A DNA stretch of 64,000 nucleotides from Clostridium sp. (GTDB lineage: Bacteria > Bacillota > Clostridia > Clostridiales > Clostridiaceae). Shown piece by piece: positions 53,173 to 62,401 of this stretch; within the stretch, counting starts at the first letter, position 1, and each line of letters starts with the position of its first letter. A model generated the notes under the pieces. It saw nothing but the letters and a program-made list of their open reading frames with translations, was not told the origin of the DNA and did not search any database. The stretch spans positions 1 to 64,000 of the forward strand of contig NZ_JAPFDR010000012.1 in NCBI RefSeq assembly GCF_026168755.1. Direction: 5' to 3'. The position numbers were made by a program, and so were the translations under genes.

Positions 53173-54126
53173 ATGAAAAAGAGGTATTTATTTATTGTAT
53201 TAATACTATTATCAATTACATCAATATTTATTGGTGTATCAAGTATTACTATAAATGATATATTAACTTTTAATATAGATAAGATACATGTATTACTTAT
53301 AAGTAGAATTCCAAGATTAATAGCAATATTAGTTGCAGGAATTGGGTTAAGTATAAGTGGTCTTATAATGCAACAAATTAGTAAAAATAAATTTGTTTCG
53401 CCAACTACAGCAGCAACAGCAGATTTCGCAAAGCTAGGAATATTATTTTGTATAATGATAATTCCTAATGCAACAACTATGGAAAAGATGATTATATCAT
53501 TTGTCTTTGCTGGATTAGGAACAGTTTTATTTATGAAAATGATAAAAGCTATAAAAATAAAAAACATAGTTTTTGTACCTTTAATGGGTATGATGTTAGG
53601 TAAGATAGTTGGATCAATTACTACTTTCTTTGCTTATAAATATGATTTAGTCCAAAATATTTCATCTTGGATGGAAGGGGATATGTCATTAATAATGAAA
53701 GGGAGTTATGAGTTACTTTATTTAAGTATTCCAATGGTAGTAATAGCGTTTCTATATGCTAATAAATTTACTATAGTGGGAATGGGAGAAGACTTTGCAG
53801 TTAATTTAGGACTTAACTATAATTTTGTAGTAAATGTGGGACTAGCTATTGTTTCATTAATATGTGCAGTAACAATTATAACTGTAGGTAATATACCTTT
53901 CTTAGGACTTATTATTCCTAATATAGTTAGCTTGTATAGTGGCGATAATTTAAAGAAAACATTATATCATACAGCATTATTAGGACCTATATTTTTGCTT
54001 GTTTGTGATATTTTAGGAAGAATAATAATATTCCCATTTGAGATGTCAATAAGCTTAACAGTAGGGGGAATTGGAAGTATAATATTCCTTTATATGATAA
54101 TAAGGGGGACAAAAAATGAAAACTAA
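53173..54126 (+). CDS. Iron-siderophore ABC permease (FecCD family), subunit 1
   Basis: A 317-residue membrane permease with nine to ten helices. Family motifs are RIPRLIAILVAGIGLSISGLIMQQISKN near residues 49-76 and GNIPFLGLIIPNI near 238. It forms a heterodimer with the next permease; the gene pair, the ATPase and the binding protein correspond to YclN-YclO-YclP-YclQ or FatDCEB-type petrobactin/catecholate systems. It overlaps the second permease by 11 bases. Start behind GGAGG. The upstream Fur-like box predicts expression in low iron. Confidence 0.92.
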   Translation: MKKRYLFIVLILLSITSIFIGVSSITINDILTFNIDKIHVLLISRIPRLIAILVAGIGLSISGLIMQQISKNKFVSPTTAATADFAKLGILFCIMIIPNATTMEKMIISFVFAGLGTVLFMKMIKAIKIKNIVFVPLMGMMLGKIVGSITTFFAYKYDLVQNISSWMEGDMSLIMKGSYELLYLSIPMVVIAFLYANKFTIVGMGEDFAVNLGLNYNFVVNVGLAIVSLICAVTIITVGNIPFLGLIIPNIVSLYSGDNLKKTLYHTALLGPIFLLVCDILGRIIIFPFEMSISLTVGGIGSIIFLYMIIRGTKNEN

Positions 54127-55072
54127 AGATAAAAGAAGCATAATTATTTTATCAGTATTGGTTTTAGTATTAGTAAGTTCATTTTTATTTATTGGAGTAA
54201 ATAGCATTAACTTTAAATATGCTTTATATAGAAGAATTCCTAAAATATATGCCATGATATTAACTGGTGGAGCAATAGGATTCTCATCATTAATATTTCA
54301 AACGGTAACAAATAATAGAATATTAACACCAAGTATCTTAGGAATAGATTCATTATATGTATTGCTACAAACAACTGTAGTATTTTTATTAGGATCATCT
54401 TCAGCAATAATGAGTAATGGTAATATAAATTTTATAATTTCAATAATATCAATGCTTTTATTTTCAAGTTTAATGTATAAATTTATATTTAAAAAAGGGA
54501 GTAAAAACATATTTACATTATTATTAGTTGGGGTAGTATGTGGAACTTTATTTGAAAGTCTAACTACATTTATGCAAGTTTTAATTGATCCACTAGAATT
54601 CCAAATGGTACAAGATAAAATGCAAGCTAGCTTTAATAATATAAATACAGATTTATTATTTATATCTACCATAGTAATAATTGTTTGTATAGGATATGTT
54701 TATGATTATTTAAAAATATTAGATGTTATGGCATTAGGAAGAGATGAAGCTATAAACTTAGGTGTAGATTATGACAAAATGGTAAAGAAGATATTAGTAG
54801 TTGTAGTTTTATTAACATCAGTAGCTACAGCATTAGTTGGACCAATAACATTTCTAGGTTTACTTGTAGTAAATATTGCACGACAGCTTATAATAACTTA
54901 TAAACATAGTATTTTAGGTATTGCAACTATATTAATTAGTACAATAGCATTAATAGGTGGACAATTATTAGTTGAACAATTAATGGATTTTGGTGTTTCG
55001 GTAAGTGTAATAATTAATTTTGTTGGAGGAATTTATTTCATTTATTTAGTAATGAAGGAGAGAAATAGATGA
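54116..55072 (+). CDS. Iron-siderophore ABC permease (FecCD family), subunit 2
   Basis: A 318-residue FecCD-type permease with RRIPKIYAMILTGGAIGFSSLIFQTVTNN near residues 40-68 and GPITFLGLLVVNIAR near 241. Its partner is the preceding permease. It overlaps the ATPase gene by four bases (ATGA), showing tight translational coupling. Confidence 0.92.
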   Translation: MKTKDKRSIIILSVLVLVLVSSFLFIGVNSINFKYALYRRIPKIYAMILTGGAIGFSSLIFQTVTNNRILTPSILGIDSLYVLLQTTVVFLLGSSSAIMSNGNINFIISIISMLLFSSLMYKFIFKKGSKNIFTLLLVGVVCGTLFESLTTFMQVLIDPLEFQMVQDKMQASFNNINTDLLFISTIVIIVCIGYVYDYLKILDVMALGRDEAINLGVDYDKMVKKILVVVVLLTSVATALVGPITFLGLLVVNIARQLIITYKHSILGIATILISTIALIGGQLLVEQLMDFGVSVSVIINFVGGIYFIYLVMKERNR

Positions 55073-55824
55073 TAGAAGTAAAGAATATAACTAAAACTTA
55101 TGGAAATAAAAAAGTAGTAGATAATGTATCTTTAAATATACAAGAAGGAAAAATAACTTCTTTCATAGGACCAAATGGAGCTGGTAAAAGTACTCTTCTT
55201 TCAATAATGAGTAGACTTTTAAAAAGAGATTCTGGAGAAGTTTTAGTTGATGGTAAAGATGTATTAAAATGGGATAATAAAGAGTTAGCTAAAAAAATAG
55301 CGATTCTAAGACAATCAAATAATATTAATATTAGGTTAACTATTAGAGAGTTGGTTAGTTTTGGTAGATTTCCTCATTCTCAAGGAAATTTAAAAGAAGA
55401 AGATTATAAATATATAGATGAAGCAATTAACTATATGCAACTTAAGGAGTTTGAGAATAGATACTTGGATGAGCTAAGTGGAGGACAAAGACAAAGAGCA
55501 TATATTGCCATGGTAATAGCTCAAAATAGTGATTATATATTCTTAGATGAGCCTTTAAATAATTTAGATATGAAACATTCAGTTGAAATTATGAAAATTT
55601 TAAGAAAGCTTTGTGATGAATTGAAGAAAACAGTTGTAATAGTAATACATGATATTAACTTTGCATCTTGTTATTCAGATTATATAGTGGCTTTAAAGGA
55701 TGGAAAACTTATAAAGAATGGACTTGCTGAAGAAACTATACAGAAGGAAGAACTAGAGAATATTTATGAAATAGATTTCCATATTGAAAATATTAATAAC
55801 AGGAATATATGTGTATATTTCTAA
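55069..55824 (+). CDS. Iron-siderophore ABC ATP-binding protein
   Basis: A 251-residue ABC ATPase with Walker A GPNGAGKST near residues 34-42, Q-loop LRQSNN, signature LSGGQRQRAYIAM, Walker B YIFLDEPLNNLD and the H-loop His in VIHDIN. It resembles YclP/FecE-type ATPases. It drives import through the two permeases encoded just upstream and is followed, after a palindromic hairpin, by the binding protein gene. Confidence 0.95.
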   Translation: MIEVKNITKTYGNKKVVDNVSLNIQEGKITSFIGPNGAGKSTLLSIMSRLLKRDSGEVLVDGKDVLKWDNKELAKKIAILRQSNNINIRLTIRELVSFGRFPHSQGNLKEEDYKYIDEAINYMQLKEFENRYLDELSGGQRQRAYIAMVIAQNSDYIFLDEPLNNLDMKHSVEIMKILRKLCDELKKTVVIVIHDINFASCYSDYIVALKDGKLIKNGLAEETIQKEELENIYEIDFHIENINNRNICVYF

Positions 55825-55841
55825 TAATAAAATGATTATAA

Positions 55842-55861
55842 AGGCAAATTTAAATTTGCCT
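55842..55861 (+). terminator. 20-bp perfect palindrome after the ATPase gene
   Basis: AGGCAAATTTAAATTTGCCT is fully self-complementary and is followed by ATTATAT, not a clean T-run. It may reduce read-through into the binding-protein gene, which has its own Fur-like box, or stabilise the upstream mRNA. Confidence 0.55.
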
Positions 55862-55874
55862 ATTATATAAAATA

Positions 55875-55894
55875 TATAATGATAATGAATATCA
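55875..55894 (+). promoter_or_regulatory. Fur-like box and -10 of the binding-protein gene
   Basis: TGATAATGAATATCA (55880-55894) matches the operon box at 53090 in 14 of 15 positions and overlaps a TATAAT (55875-55880). It suggests a second, separately Fur-controlled promoter for the binding protein. Confidence 0.72.
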
Positions 55895-55925
55895 ATATTA
55901 AAGATGTATAAAGAGGTGGATAATA

Positions 55926-56867
55926 ATGAAGAAAAAAACAATAATATCAATAGCAGTGTTATTAGTAGTAGTGTTAGGTATATTTGGTATTACTAAATTT
56001 GTAGGAGAAGAAGGGAATAGTGAAGGAGAAACTGTAGTAGTTACTCATGAGCTTGGAGAAACAACAGTTAATAAAAATCCTAAAAGAATAGTAGTATTTG
56101 ATTATGGGATTTTAGACTCATTAGATAAATTAGGAGTTGAAGGAATAGTAGGTGTAGTTCAAAGTGGACTTCCAGATCATTTAAGTAAGTTTGCAAGCGA
56201 AGAATATTCAAGTATTGGATCTTTAAAAGAACCAGACATGGAAAAGATATTTGAATTAACTCCAGATTTAATAATAATTTCAGGAAGACAAGCTGATTAC
56301 TATGAAGAATTAATAAAAATTGCACCAACAATACATTTAGGTGTAAAAAATGAAAATTATTTAGAATCATTTACAGAAAATATGAATACATTAGGTAAAA
56401 TATTTGGAGAAGAAAAAGCTGTTGAGAAAGAGCTTGCAACTATAACTGAAGCAATTGAAAAATTAAATACAAAAGTTACAGAAAAAGGTGTTAATGGACT
56501 TATAGCCTTAGCTAACGATGGAGCATTTAGTGTTTATGGAGCAGAGTCAAGATTTGGAATAATACACAATAGTTTTGGAGTTACTCCAATTGATGATACT
56601 ATTGAAGCTTCTACTCACGGTCAAAAGGCTTCATTTGAATATATTGTAGAAAAGAACCCTAAATATCTATTTGTTGTTGATAGAGCTGCAGTTACAGGGG
56701 GAACAACTTCAGCTAAAGAGTTATTTGAAAATGAATTAATGGCAAAAACAGATGCATATCAAAATGATAATATAGTTTACTTAGATCCAAGTATTTGGTA
56801 TACTGCAACAGGTGGATTCACATCAACAATGATGATGGTAGAAGAAATAGACAATGCAATAAAATAG
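55926..56867 (+). CDS. Iron-siderophore substrate-binding protein lacking a lipobox
   Basis: A 313-residue periplasmic-binding-protein-fold protein of the YclQ/FatB/CeuE group, with NPKRIVVFDYGILDSLDKLG, LKEPDMEKIFELTPDLIIISGR and the C-terminal DPSIWYTATGGFTS. These proteins normally are lipoproteins, but the N-terminus (hydrophobic residues about 6-26, then VGEEGNSEG) has no Cys at all, so it must be held by its uncleaved transmembrane helix or be secreted. It feeds the upstream permease-ATPase complex. Its own Fur-like box supports extra expression relative to the permeases, as is common for binding proteins. Start behind AGAGGTG. Confidence 0.9.
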   Translation: MKKKTIISIAVLLVVVLGIFGITKFVGEEGNSEGETVVVTHELGETTVNKNPKRIVVFDYGILDSLDKLGVEGIVGVVQSGLPDHLSKFASEEYSSIGSLKEPDMEKIFELTPDLIIISGRQADYYEELIKIAPTIHLGVKNENYLESFTENMNTLGKIFGEEKAVEKELATITEAIEKLNTKVTEKGVNGLIALANDGAFSVYGAESRFGIIHNSFGVTPIDDTIEASTHGQKASFEYIVEKNPKYLFVVDRAAVTGGTTSAKELFENELMAKTDAYQNDNIVYLDPSIWYTATGGFTSTMMMVEEIDNAIK

Positions 56868-56876
56868 ATTTAATAA

Positions 56877-56920
56877 ATAAAAATAAGCTAGTTACAAATT
56901 AGTATCTAGCTTATTTTTAT
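56877..56920 (+). terminator. Terminator of the iron transporter operon
   Basis: AAAAATAAGCTAG (about 56879-56891) pairs with CTAGCTTATTTTT (56906-56918). Confidence 0.88.
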
Positions 56921-57078
56921 ATGAAAAGTTATAGTGAAATATCAATTAATATAAAAATAAAATAGGTAATAAAATTAAATTTTACTAAAAACAAAGTAAA
57001 GTATGATAAAATAATAATTGATGTAGCTTTGGTTTATAATAGGTTACTTTACAAGAAAATAGTATAGGAGAATGCAGA

Positions 57079-57732
57079 ATGGTTAAAGCGGTAGTTTTTG
57101 ATTTAGATGGTACATTATTAGATACATTAGAGGATTTGGCAAATGCATGTAATTATGCATTAAAAAGTTGTGGGTTTAAAGAACATGATGTAAAAGATTA
57201 TACTAGATTCGTAGGAAATGGAAGATATAAATTAATTCAACGTATAGTACCAAATAAGTATAAAAAAGATAAAAAATTAATAGATAAAGTTTTGAGATTA
57301 TTTGATGAGTATTATGAAGAGCATATGGTTGATATGACAAAACCTTATGATGGTATTATAAGAATGATAGAAGAGTTAAAAAATAAAAATATAAAAATTG
57401 CAATAGTTTCAAATAAACCACATGAATTTGTAGGAGGGGTTGTTAGAAGATATTTTGGAGATGCTTTTGAAATAACATATGGGCAAAGACCAAATCATCC
57501 AACTAAGCCAGATCCTAAAACTATTTATGAAGTAATGGAATTATTAAATGTTGAAAAAAGTGAATGTATATATGTTGGTGACTCTGATGTAGATGTAAAT
57601 ACTGCAAAAAATGCAGGAGTTAAATCAGTTGGAGTTTCATGGGGCTTTAGAGGTGAAGGAGAGTTAAGAGAAGCTGGTGCAGATTATATAATCAAAAATC
57701 CAATTGAATTAATGGAGTTATTAATAGTATAA
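57079..57732 (+). CDS. HAD-superfamily phosphatase (phosphoglycolate phosphatase-like)
   Basis: A 217-residue haloacid dehalogenase-like hydrolase with motif I DLDGTLLDT (catalytic D8 and D10), an alpha-helical cap (residues about 15-80), motif II VSNKP near 114, motif III Lys near 140 and motif IV GDSDVDVNTAKNAG near 165. The length and the NRPNHPTKPDP-type segment fit phosphoglycolate phosphatase Gph or PpaX-like enzymes; the substrate is not decided. Monocistronic, start behind AGGAGA. Confidence 0.88.
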   Translation: MVKAVVFDLDGTLLDTLEDLANACNYALKSCGFKEHDVKDYTRFVGNGRYKLIQRIVPNKYKKDKKLIDKVLRLFDEYYEEHMVDMTKPYDGIIRMIEELKNKNIKIAIVSNKPHEFVGGVVRRYFGDAFEITYGQRPNHPTKPDPKTIYEVMELLNVEKSECIYVGDSDVDVNTAKNAGVKSVGVSWGFRGEGELREAGADYIIKNPIELMELLIV

Positions 57733-57795
57733 AAGCAAATAAATTTTTGACAAGATAGATATATGAGATTAGCTTATATATCTATTTTGCTTTTA
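57731..57795 (+). terminator. Long imperfect terminator hairpin
   Basis: AAAAGCA with TAGATATAT on the left pairs with ATATATCTA and TGCTTTT on the right, with an internal loop. The right arm itself supplies the T-rich end. Confidence 0.6.
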
Positions 57796-57814
57796 ATGTA
57801 AATGATAAAAAATA

Positions 57815-57872
57815 TTGACAAAGTATAAAAAAAGATATATTATAAACATAATACCGATAGGAAAAGTAGGAA
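57815..57872 (+). promoter_or_regulatory. Promoter and dyad upstream of the Rrf2 gene
   Basis: TTGACA (57815-57820), 17 bp, TATTAT (57838-57843). Just downstream, ATACCGATAGGAAAAG (57851-57866) contains the CC-GAT-AGG core type often bound by Rrf2-family regulators, consistent with autoregulation. Confidence 0.6.
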
Positions 57873-57899
57873 ATTGAAGTGTTGAAAGTAGGTGAATTT

Positions 57900-58331
57900 A
57901 TGAAAATTTCTACTAAAGGAAGATATGGAATTAGAGCTTTAATTGATTTAGTAATTAATTCTGAATGTGGAAGTGTAACTTTAAAAGCTATATCAGAACG
58001 TCAAGAAATATCTGAAAGATATCTGGAACAAATATTTTCATTACTTAGAAAATCAGGCTTAATAATAGGAAGGAAGGGAGCACAAGGGGGATACAATTTA
58101 TCAAAAAGTCCCAACGAAATTACAATAGGTGAGGTTTTAAGAGCTTTAGAAGGTGAGTCCCTTCTTGTAGATATAAGTGATGATAATTCAAATGATATGG
58201 AAAGGTTTGTAAATAAAGTTATTTGGATTGAAATCAATAAAAAAATAAATGATTACTTTGATTCAATAACATTAGAATATATTGTTGAACAATATAGAAA
58301 AGAAAAAGAAGAAATTATATATTATATATAA
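57900..58331 (+). CDS. Rrf2-family regulator, CymR-like
   Basis: A 143-residue Rrf2-type winged helix regulator (MKISTKGRYGIRALIDL start; ISERYLEQIFSLLRKSGLI recognition region; GRKGAQGGYNLSK wing). The three Fe-S cysteines of IscR/NsrR are absent, as in CymR, the cysteine-metabolism repressor. The start at 57900 is chosen for AGGTGA upstream and the canonical N-terminus. The next gene on the same strand is a cystine symporter, which supports a CymR-like role in sulfur control. Confidence 0.87.
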   Translation: MKISTKGRYGIRALIDLVINSECGSVTLKAISERQEISERYLEQIFSLLRKSGLIIGRKGAQGGYNLSKSPNEITIGEVLRALEGESLLVDISDDNSNDMERFVNKVIWIEINKKINDYFDSITLEYIVEQYRKEKEEIIYYI

Positions 58332-58402
58332 TTTAAGCTAGTATAAGTTATAAATTTGATGTAATATATATGTTGATTTTTATAAATATATAGGAGGAAA
58401 AA

Positions 58403-59779
58403 ATGAATAATACTTTTTTATCAGATTTTATAATGATAACAAATTTTAAGACAATAGCCTTTATTATTCTTCTTGTAGTCGTGTTATTTGGAGTAAATGT
58501 TATGGCTAAAAAGAAAGTAAAGTTTTCTACAAGAATGATAGTTTCAACTATTGTAGGTTTGATATTAGGAATAATAATTCAATTAGTAGCAGGATTCCCA
58601 AATAACCCAGAGGATGTTCAGTGGATTAATGAAGTGAATAAGTGGTATGGACTTATTGGATATGGGTTTATGGACTTATTAAAAATGCTTGTAGTACCTT
58701 TAATATTTGTATCTATAATTAGAGTTATTATTAATATGAAGGCAGGAGAAAATCTTGGGAAATTAACAACTCGATCACTACTTATATTACTAGGAACAAC
58801 GACTATTGCTACTATTGTTGCTATTATAGTAGGTAATTTATTTAAACTAGGAGTTTCAGCAAATGTAGTTGAGAGTACAAGTGAAATAAGAGAAATAACA
58901 CCAGTAGTTGATACTTTAAGAGGATTACTTCCATCAAACCCAGTATCTGCAATGGCAGAAGGTAATGTAGTTGCAGTAGTAATTTTTGCAGCATTTATTG
59001 GTAACTCTATGAAAATATTAAATAAAAAATATAGTGATGTTATTAAGCCTGTAACTGATTTAGTTAATGGTTCTTATAAAATAATTACTAGTATTGCAAT
59101 GACTGTTATAAAGTTTATGCCTTATGCAGTAGTAGCATTACTTGCTAATACAATAGCTGGAAGAGGTTTATCAGCTATAAAAGAAGTTGTTGGATTTATA
59201 GTAGCTCTATATGTAAGTATAGGTATTGTATTTATTATACATTTAATAATTATTGCAGTTTTAGGTATTAGTCCATTTAAATACTTGAAAAAAGTTATGG
59301 AACCATTGATTTTAGCTTTTACATCTCGTTCAAGTTTAGGAACATTACCAGTTACAATAGAAACATTAACTGATGGGGTTGGTGTAGATAATGGAATAGC
59401 TTCATTTGTAGGAAGTTTGGGCTCAAATATGGGGATGAATGGATGTGCAGCTATTTATCCAGCATTAATGGCTGTAACATTAGCAAACATGTCAGGAACA
59501 ACAATGGATATAAGCTTCTATGGAATGCTTATAGTAATAATAGTTATTGGTTCACTAGGAATTGCAGGTTTACCAGGTAGTGCAACTATGGCAGTTTCAG
59601 TAGTTATATCAGGAATGGGCATGGGAGCATACTTCCCATTAGCAGGAGGAATAATAGCAATTGATCCTATACTAGATATGGGACGTACAATGTTAAACGT
59701 AAATGGGACAATGGTTACAGCAGTAGCTGTAGGAAAAAGTTTTAATAAAATAGATAAAGAAAAGCTAAATAAAAAGTAA
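58403..59779 (+). CDS. tcyP: L-cystine symporter, TcyP-like (DAACS family)
   Basis: A 458-residue dicarboxylate/amino acid:cation symporter with about eight helices and two re-entrant hairpins. Marks are GYGFMDLLKMLVVPLIFVSIIRVI, TSRSSLGTLPVTI (first hairpin), GMNGCAAIYPALMAV and AGLPGSATMAVSVV (second). Length and the N-terminal extra helix match TcyP-type cystine carriers. It lies 71 bp behind the CymR-like regulator, probably co-transcribed or controlled by it, so it imports cystine under sulfur limitation. Start behind AGGAGG. Confidence 0.87.
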   Translation: MNNTFLSDFIMITNFKTIAFIILLVVVLFGVNVMAKKKVKFSTRMIVSTIVGLILGIIIQLVAGFPNNPEDVQWINEVNKWYGLIGYGFMDLLKMLVVPLIFVSIIRVIINMKAGENLGKLTTRSLLILLGTTTIATIVAIIVGNLFKLGVSANVVESTSEIREITPVVDTLRGLLPSNPVSAMAEGNVVAVVIFAAFIGNSMKILNKKYSDVIKPVTDLVNGSYKIITSIAMTVIKFMPYAVVALLANTIAGRGLSAIKEVVGFIVALYVSIGIVFIIHLIIIAVLGISPFKYLKKVMEPLILAFTSRSSLGTLPVTIETLTDGVGVDNGIASFVGSLGSNMGMNGCAAIYPALMAVTLANMSGTTMDISFYGMLIVIIVIGSLGIAGLPGSATMAVSVVISGMGMGAYFPLAGGIIAIDPILDMGRTMLNVNGTMVTAVAVGKSFNKIDKEKLNKK

Positions 59780-59788
59780 TGCATGAAA

Positions 59789-59845
59789 CAAAAGTAGTTA
59801 ATTTAATACTAGATAAATTAATTTAGTATAATTGGCTACTTTTTA
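59789..59845 (+). terminator. Long terminator hairpin
   Basis: AAAAGTAGTTAATT (59789-59802) pairs with AATTGGCTACTTTT (59830-59843) with G-U pairs, followed by TATTT. Confidence 0.8.
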
Positions 59846-60166
59846 TTTAGCTAAGAAAAGGAAATAATAAGGGTATTTATATAAAATATAATAAAAATAT
59901 ATTCATCTATGTGAAATTTATATAAAATTTTATCACAAATTAGATAATATTTAGACTTAGTATCTTTTGATATAAACAAAAATATAGTAAAATATAATTT
60001 ATTAATAATTAATAGATTTTATGAAAAAAATTTTTATTTAAAAGCAAGATATAAGTTCATCTATTCAATTAGAATCTACTCTTTTAAAGCTAAACTACTT
60101 TATTAAATTTATAACTCTGTTTTTAAAGAGATATTAAAATTAAGCATTATGATAGGAGACAAAAAT
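59846..60166. other. Gap before the spoVD-like gene
   Basis: No gene is seen in this AT-rich stretch. It must hold the promoter of the penicillin-binding protein gene. No housekeeping -35/-10 pair stands out, which would fit a sporulation sigma factor, but I could not identify a specific motif. The ribosome binding site is TAGGAGAC at 60152-60159. Confidence 0.4.
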
Positions 60167-62377
60167 ATGGAATATAAAAATAAAAAATATAAAAAAAAGA
60201 AAAAAACAATTGGCTATAAAAGTAGATTATATATTGTTTCAATTATTGTATTCTGTCTATTAGCATTTCTTGTATTAAGATTAGTATGGTTAACATTAGT
60301 AAGTGGACGAGCATTAGAGGCAAAGGCAAATTCGGAATGGCAAAAGGAAATTAGTGTAACAGCTAAAAGAGGGGACATTTTAGACAGAAATGAATCAGTA
60401 CTAGTATCTTCTGCTAATGTATATAGAATAGACTTTGACTTAGATTCAGTTAGGAATCATATAGAAGACAAGGATTTAACTATGGATGATATTGCAGTTG
60501 AAATTTCAGAGGTGACAGGTGTAGGGGTTGATAAAGTTCTTGAAGCGTTAAACAGAAAAAATTCAGATGGAAGTGACGCTAGTTATGCACCATTGGTTAG
60601 AGGAGTTACTAAAGCTGTTGCTGATAGTGCTGATGAATTGGGGATATATGGACTTATAGTTTCTAGAGATGTAAAAAGATATTATCCTAATGGAAACTTT
60701 TTAGCAAGTGCATTAGGTGGAATTAACTCAGAAGGAACAGGCTTAACAGGTATAGAATTACAATATGATGATTATTTAGCTGGAATTGCAGGTATGAAAA
60801 TAGGATCTTATGATAGTTGGGGAAATAGGTTACCGTTTGATACATATAAGTTTACTCCAGCTATAGACGGTAGTGATGTTATAACAACAGTAGATGAAAA
60901 TTTACAGTATATAGCTGAAAAAATTGCACAAAAAGGGTTAGAGGAACATAATGCTAAAGGTGTCCATGTACTTATTATGGATCCTAATAATGGAGAAGTA
61001 TTAGCAATGGTAAATAAGCCAGATTATGATCCCAATAATCCATTTTCAGGATATGAAAGCTTTGAAGGTGAAACTGATAATGATAAAATACAAAATATGT
61101 GGAGGAATTGGTTAGTAAGTGATACTTTTGAGCCAGGTTCAACATTTAAAACTGTAACAATGATTGCAGCATTAGAAAAAGGTGTAGTTAGTGATTCTGA
61201 TACATTTGTTTGTAATGGATCAGTTAAATTTGGAAACACTACTGTTCATTGTTGGAAGCATGAAGGACATGGTACACAAACTTTAGCAGAAGTTTTAAAG
61301 AATTCTTGTAATGTTGGAATGATGGAAATTGGTGAAAGACTTGGAATTGAAAATTTAAATGAATATATATATAAATTAGGATTTGGAAAGACAACAGGTA
61401 TTGATTTACCAGGAGAAGCATCAGGAATAGTTAAATCAAGTGATACAGTATCTGCAATTGATTTAGCTACTATATCGTTTGGACAGACTAATACAGTTAC
61501 AACAATGCAACTTATGACAGCATTTAATGCAATTGCAAATGGGGGAGATCTTATTCAGCCACATATAGTAAAAGAAATTTCTCGTGAAGATGAAAGTGGC
61601 AATAGAGTTATTGATGAAACTATAAAACCAACAATAAAGAAAGATGTATTATCTGATGAGAGTACAGCTTTACTTAGAAGTTATTTAGAGAGAACAGTTA
61701 CTAAAGATGGACCTGATGGAGCCTTTGTACAAGGTTATAATATAGGAGGAAAGACAGGAACGGCTCAAAAGGTTGATCCTACAACTGGAACATATTCAAC
61801 AGATAAATATATATCATCGATGATTGCTTTAGCGCCAGTAGAAAATCCACAAATAACAGTATTTATAGCAGTAGATGAACCAAGTAATGGAGCTTATTAT
61901 GGTGGGGAAGTTGCTGCTCCATTAATGAAGGAATTATTCGAAGAAGTATTTAAATATATGGATTCACCACTTGCTAAGAAAAGATTTTCTATTTATAAAA
62001 ATGTAATAATTCCAGATGTAAGAGGAAAATCTATTGAAGAAGCAAAAGAAATATTAAAGGAAAATGGTTTGGAAGCTGAAGTTAAGGGAAATGGAAAAAC
62101 TATTATTTCAATGGATTCTTATCCAGGTTCAACAGTAAAAGAAGGAACTACTATTTCCATTACAGCTAAAGACAGTGGACAAGTGGAAAAAGAAATTATA
62201 ATGCCAGATTTGAAAGGGACTACTGAGGAGTTTGCAACTTCTGTTTTAGATAATCTTGGATTGGTATATGAATTTAAAGGAGAGGGAATTGTTGATTCTC
62301 AAGGTATAGCTAATGGAAATAAAGTTGTAAAAGGAACAAAAGTTACAATAACATTAAAAAAAGAATATGAATATTAA
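60167..62377 (+). CDS. spoVD: Class B penicillin-binding protein, SpoVD-like, with two PASTA domains
   Basis: A 736-residue transpeptidase. A very basic cytoplasmic tail is followed by one membrane helix (about 22-42), the PBP dimerisation domain, and the transpeptidase domain with active-site S325-T-F-K, S380-C-N and K529-T-G-T. Two PASTA repeats end the protein (about 612-668 and 672-733). This architecture matches SpoVD of spore-cortex synthesis and the related PBP2x-type division enzymes. It is four bases from the end to the next frame and 24 bp from the SEDS partner gene, the classic SpoVD-SpoVE or PBP-FtsW pair. The start at 60167 is fixed by TAGGAGAC. Confidence 0.9.
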   Translation: MEYKNKKYKKKKKTIGYKSRLYIVSIIVFCLLAFLVLRLVWLTLVSGRALEAKANSEWQKEISVTAKRGDILDRNESVLVSSANVYRIDFDLDSVRNHIEDKDLTMDDIAVEISEVTGVGVDKVLEALNRKNSDGSDASYAPLVRGVTKAVADSADELGIYGLIVSRDVKRYYPNGNFLASALGGINSEGTGLTGIELQYDDYLAGIAGMKIGSYDSWGNRLPFDTYKFTPAIDGSDVITTVDENLQYIAEKIAQKGLEEHNAKGVHVLIMDPNNGEVLAMVNKPDYDPNNPFSGYESFEGETDNDKIQNMWRNWLVSDTFEPGSTFKTVTMIAALEKGVVSDSDTFVCNGSVKFGNTTVHCWKHEGHGTQTLAEVLKNSCNVGMMEIGERLGIENLNEYIYKLGFGKTTGIDLPGEASGIVKSSDTVSAIDLATISFGQTNTVTTMQLMTAFNAIANGGDLIQPHIVKEISREDESGNRVIDETIKPTIKKDVLSDESTALLRSYLERTVTKDGPDGAFVQGYNIGGKTGTAQKVDPTTGTYSTDKYISSMIALAPVENPQITVFIAVDEPSNGAYYGGEVAAPLMKELFEEVFKYMDSPLAKKRFSIYKNVIIPDVRGKSIEEAKEILKENGLEAEVKGNGKTIISMDSYPGSTVKEGTTISITAKDSGQVEKEIIMPDLKGTTEEFATSVLDNLGLVYEFKGEGIVDSQGIANGNKVVKGTKVTITLKKEYEY

Positions 62378-62401
62378 ATATTGTATACTGGAGAAAAGAA
62401 T

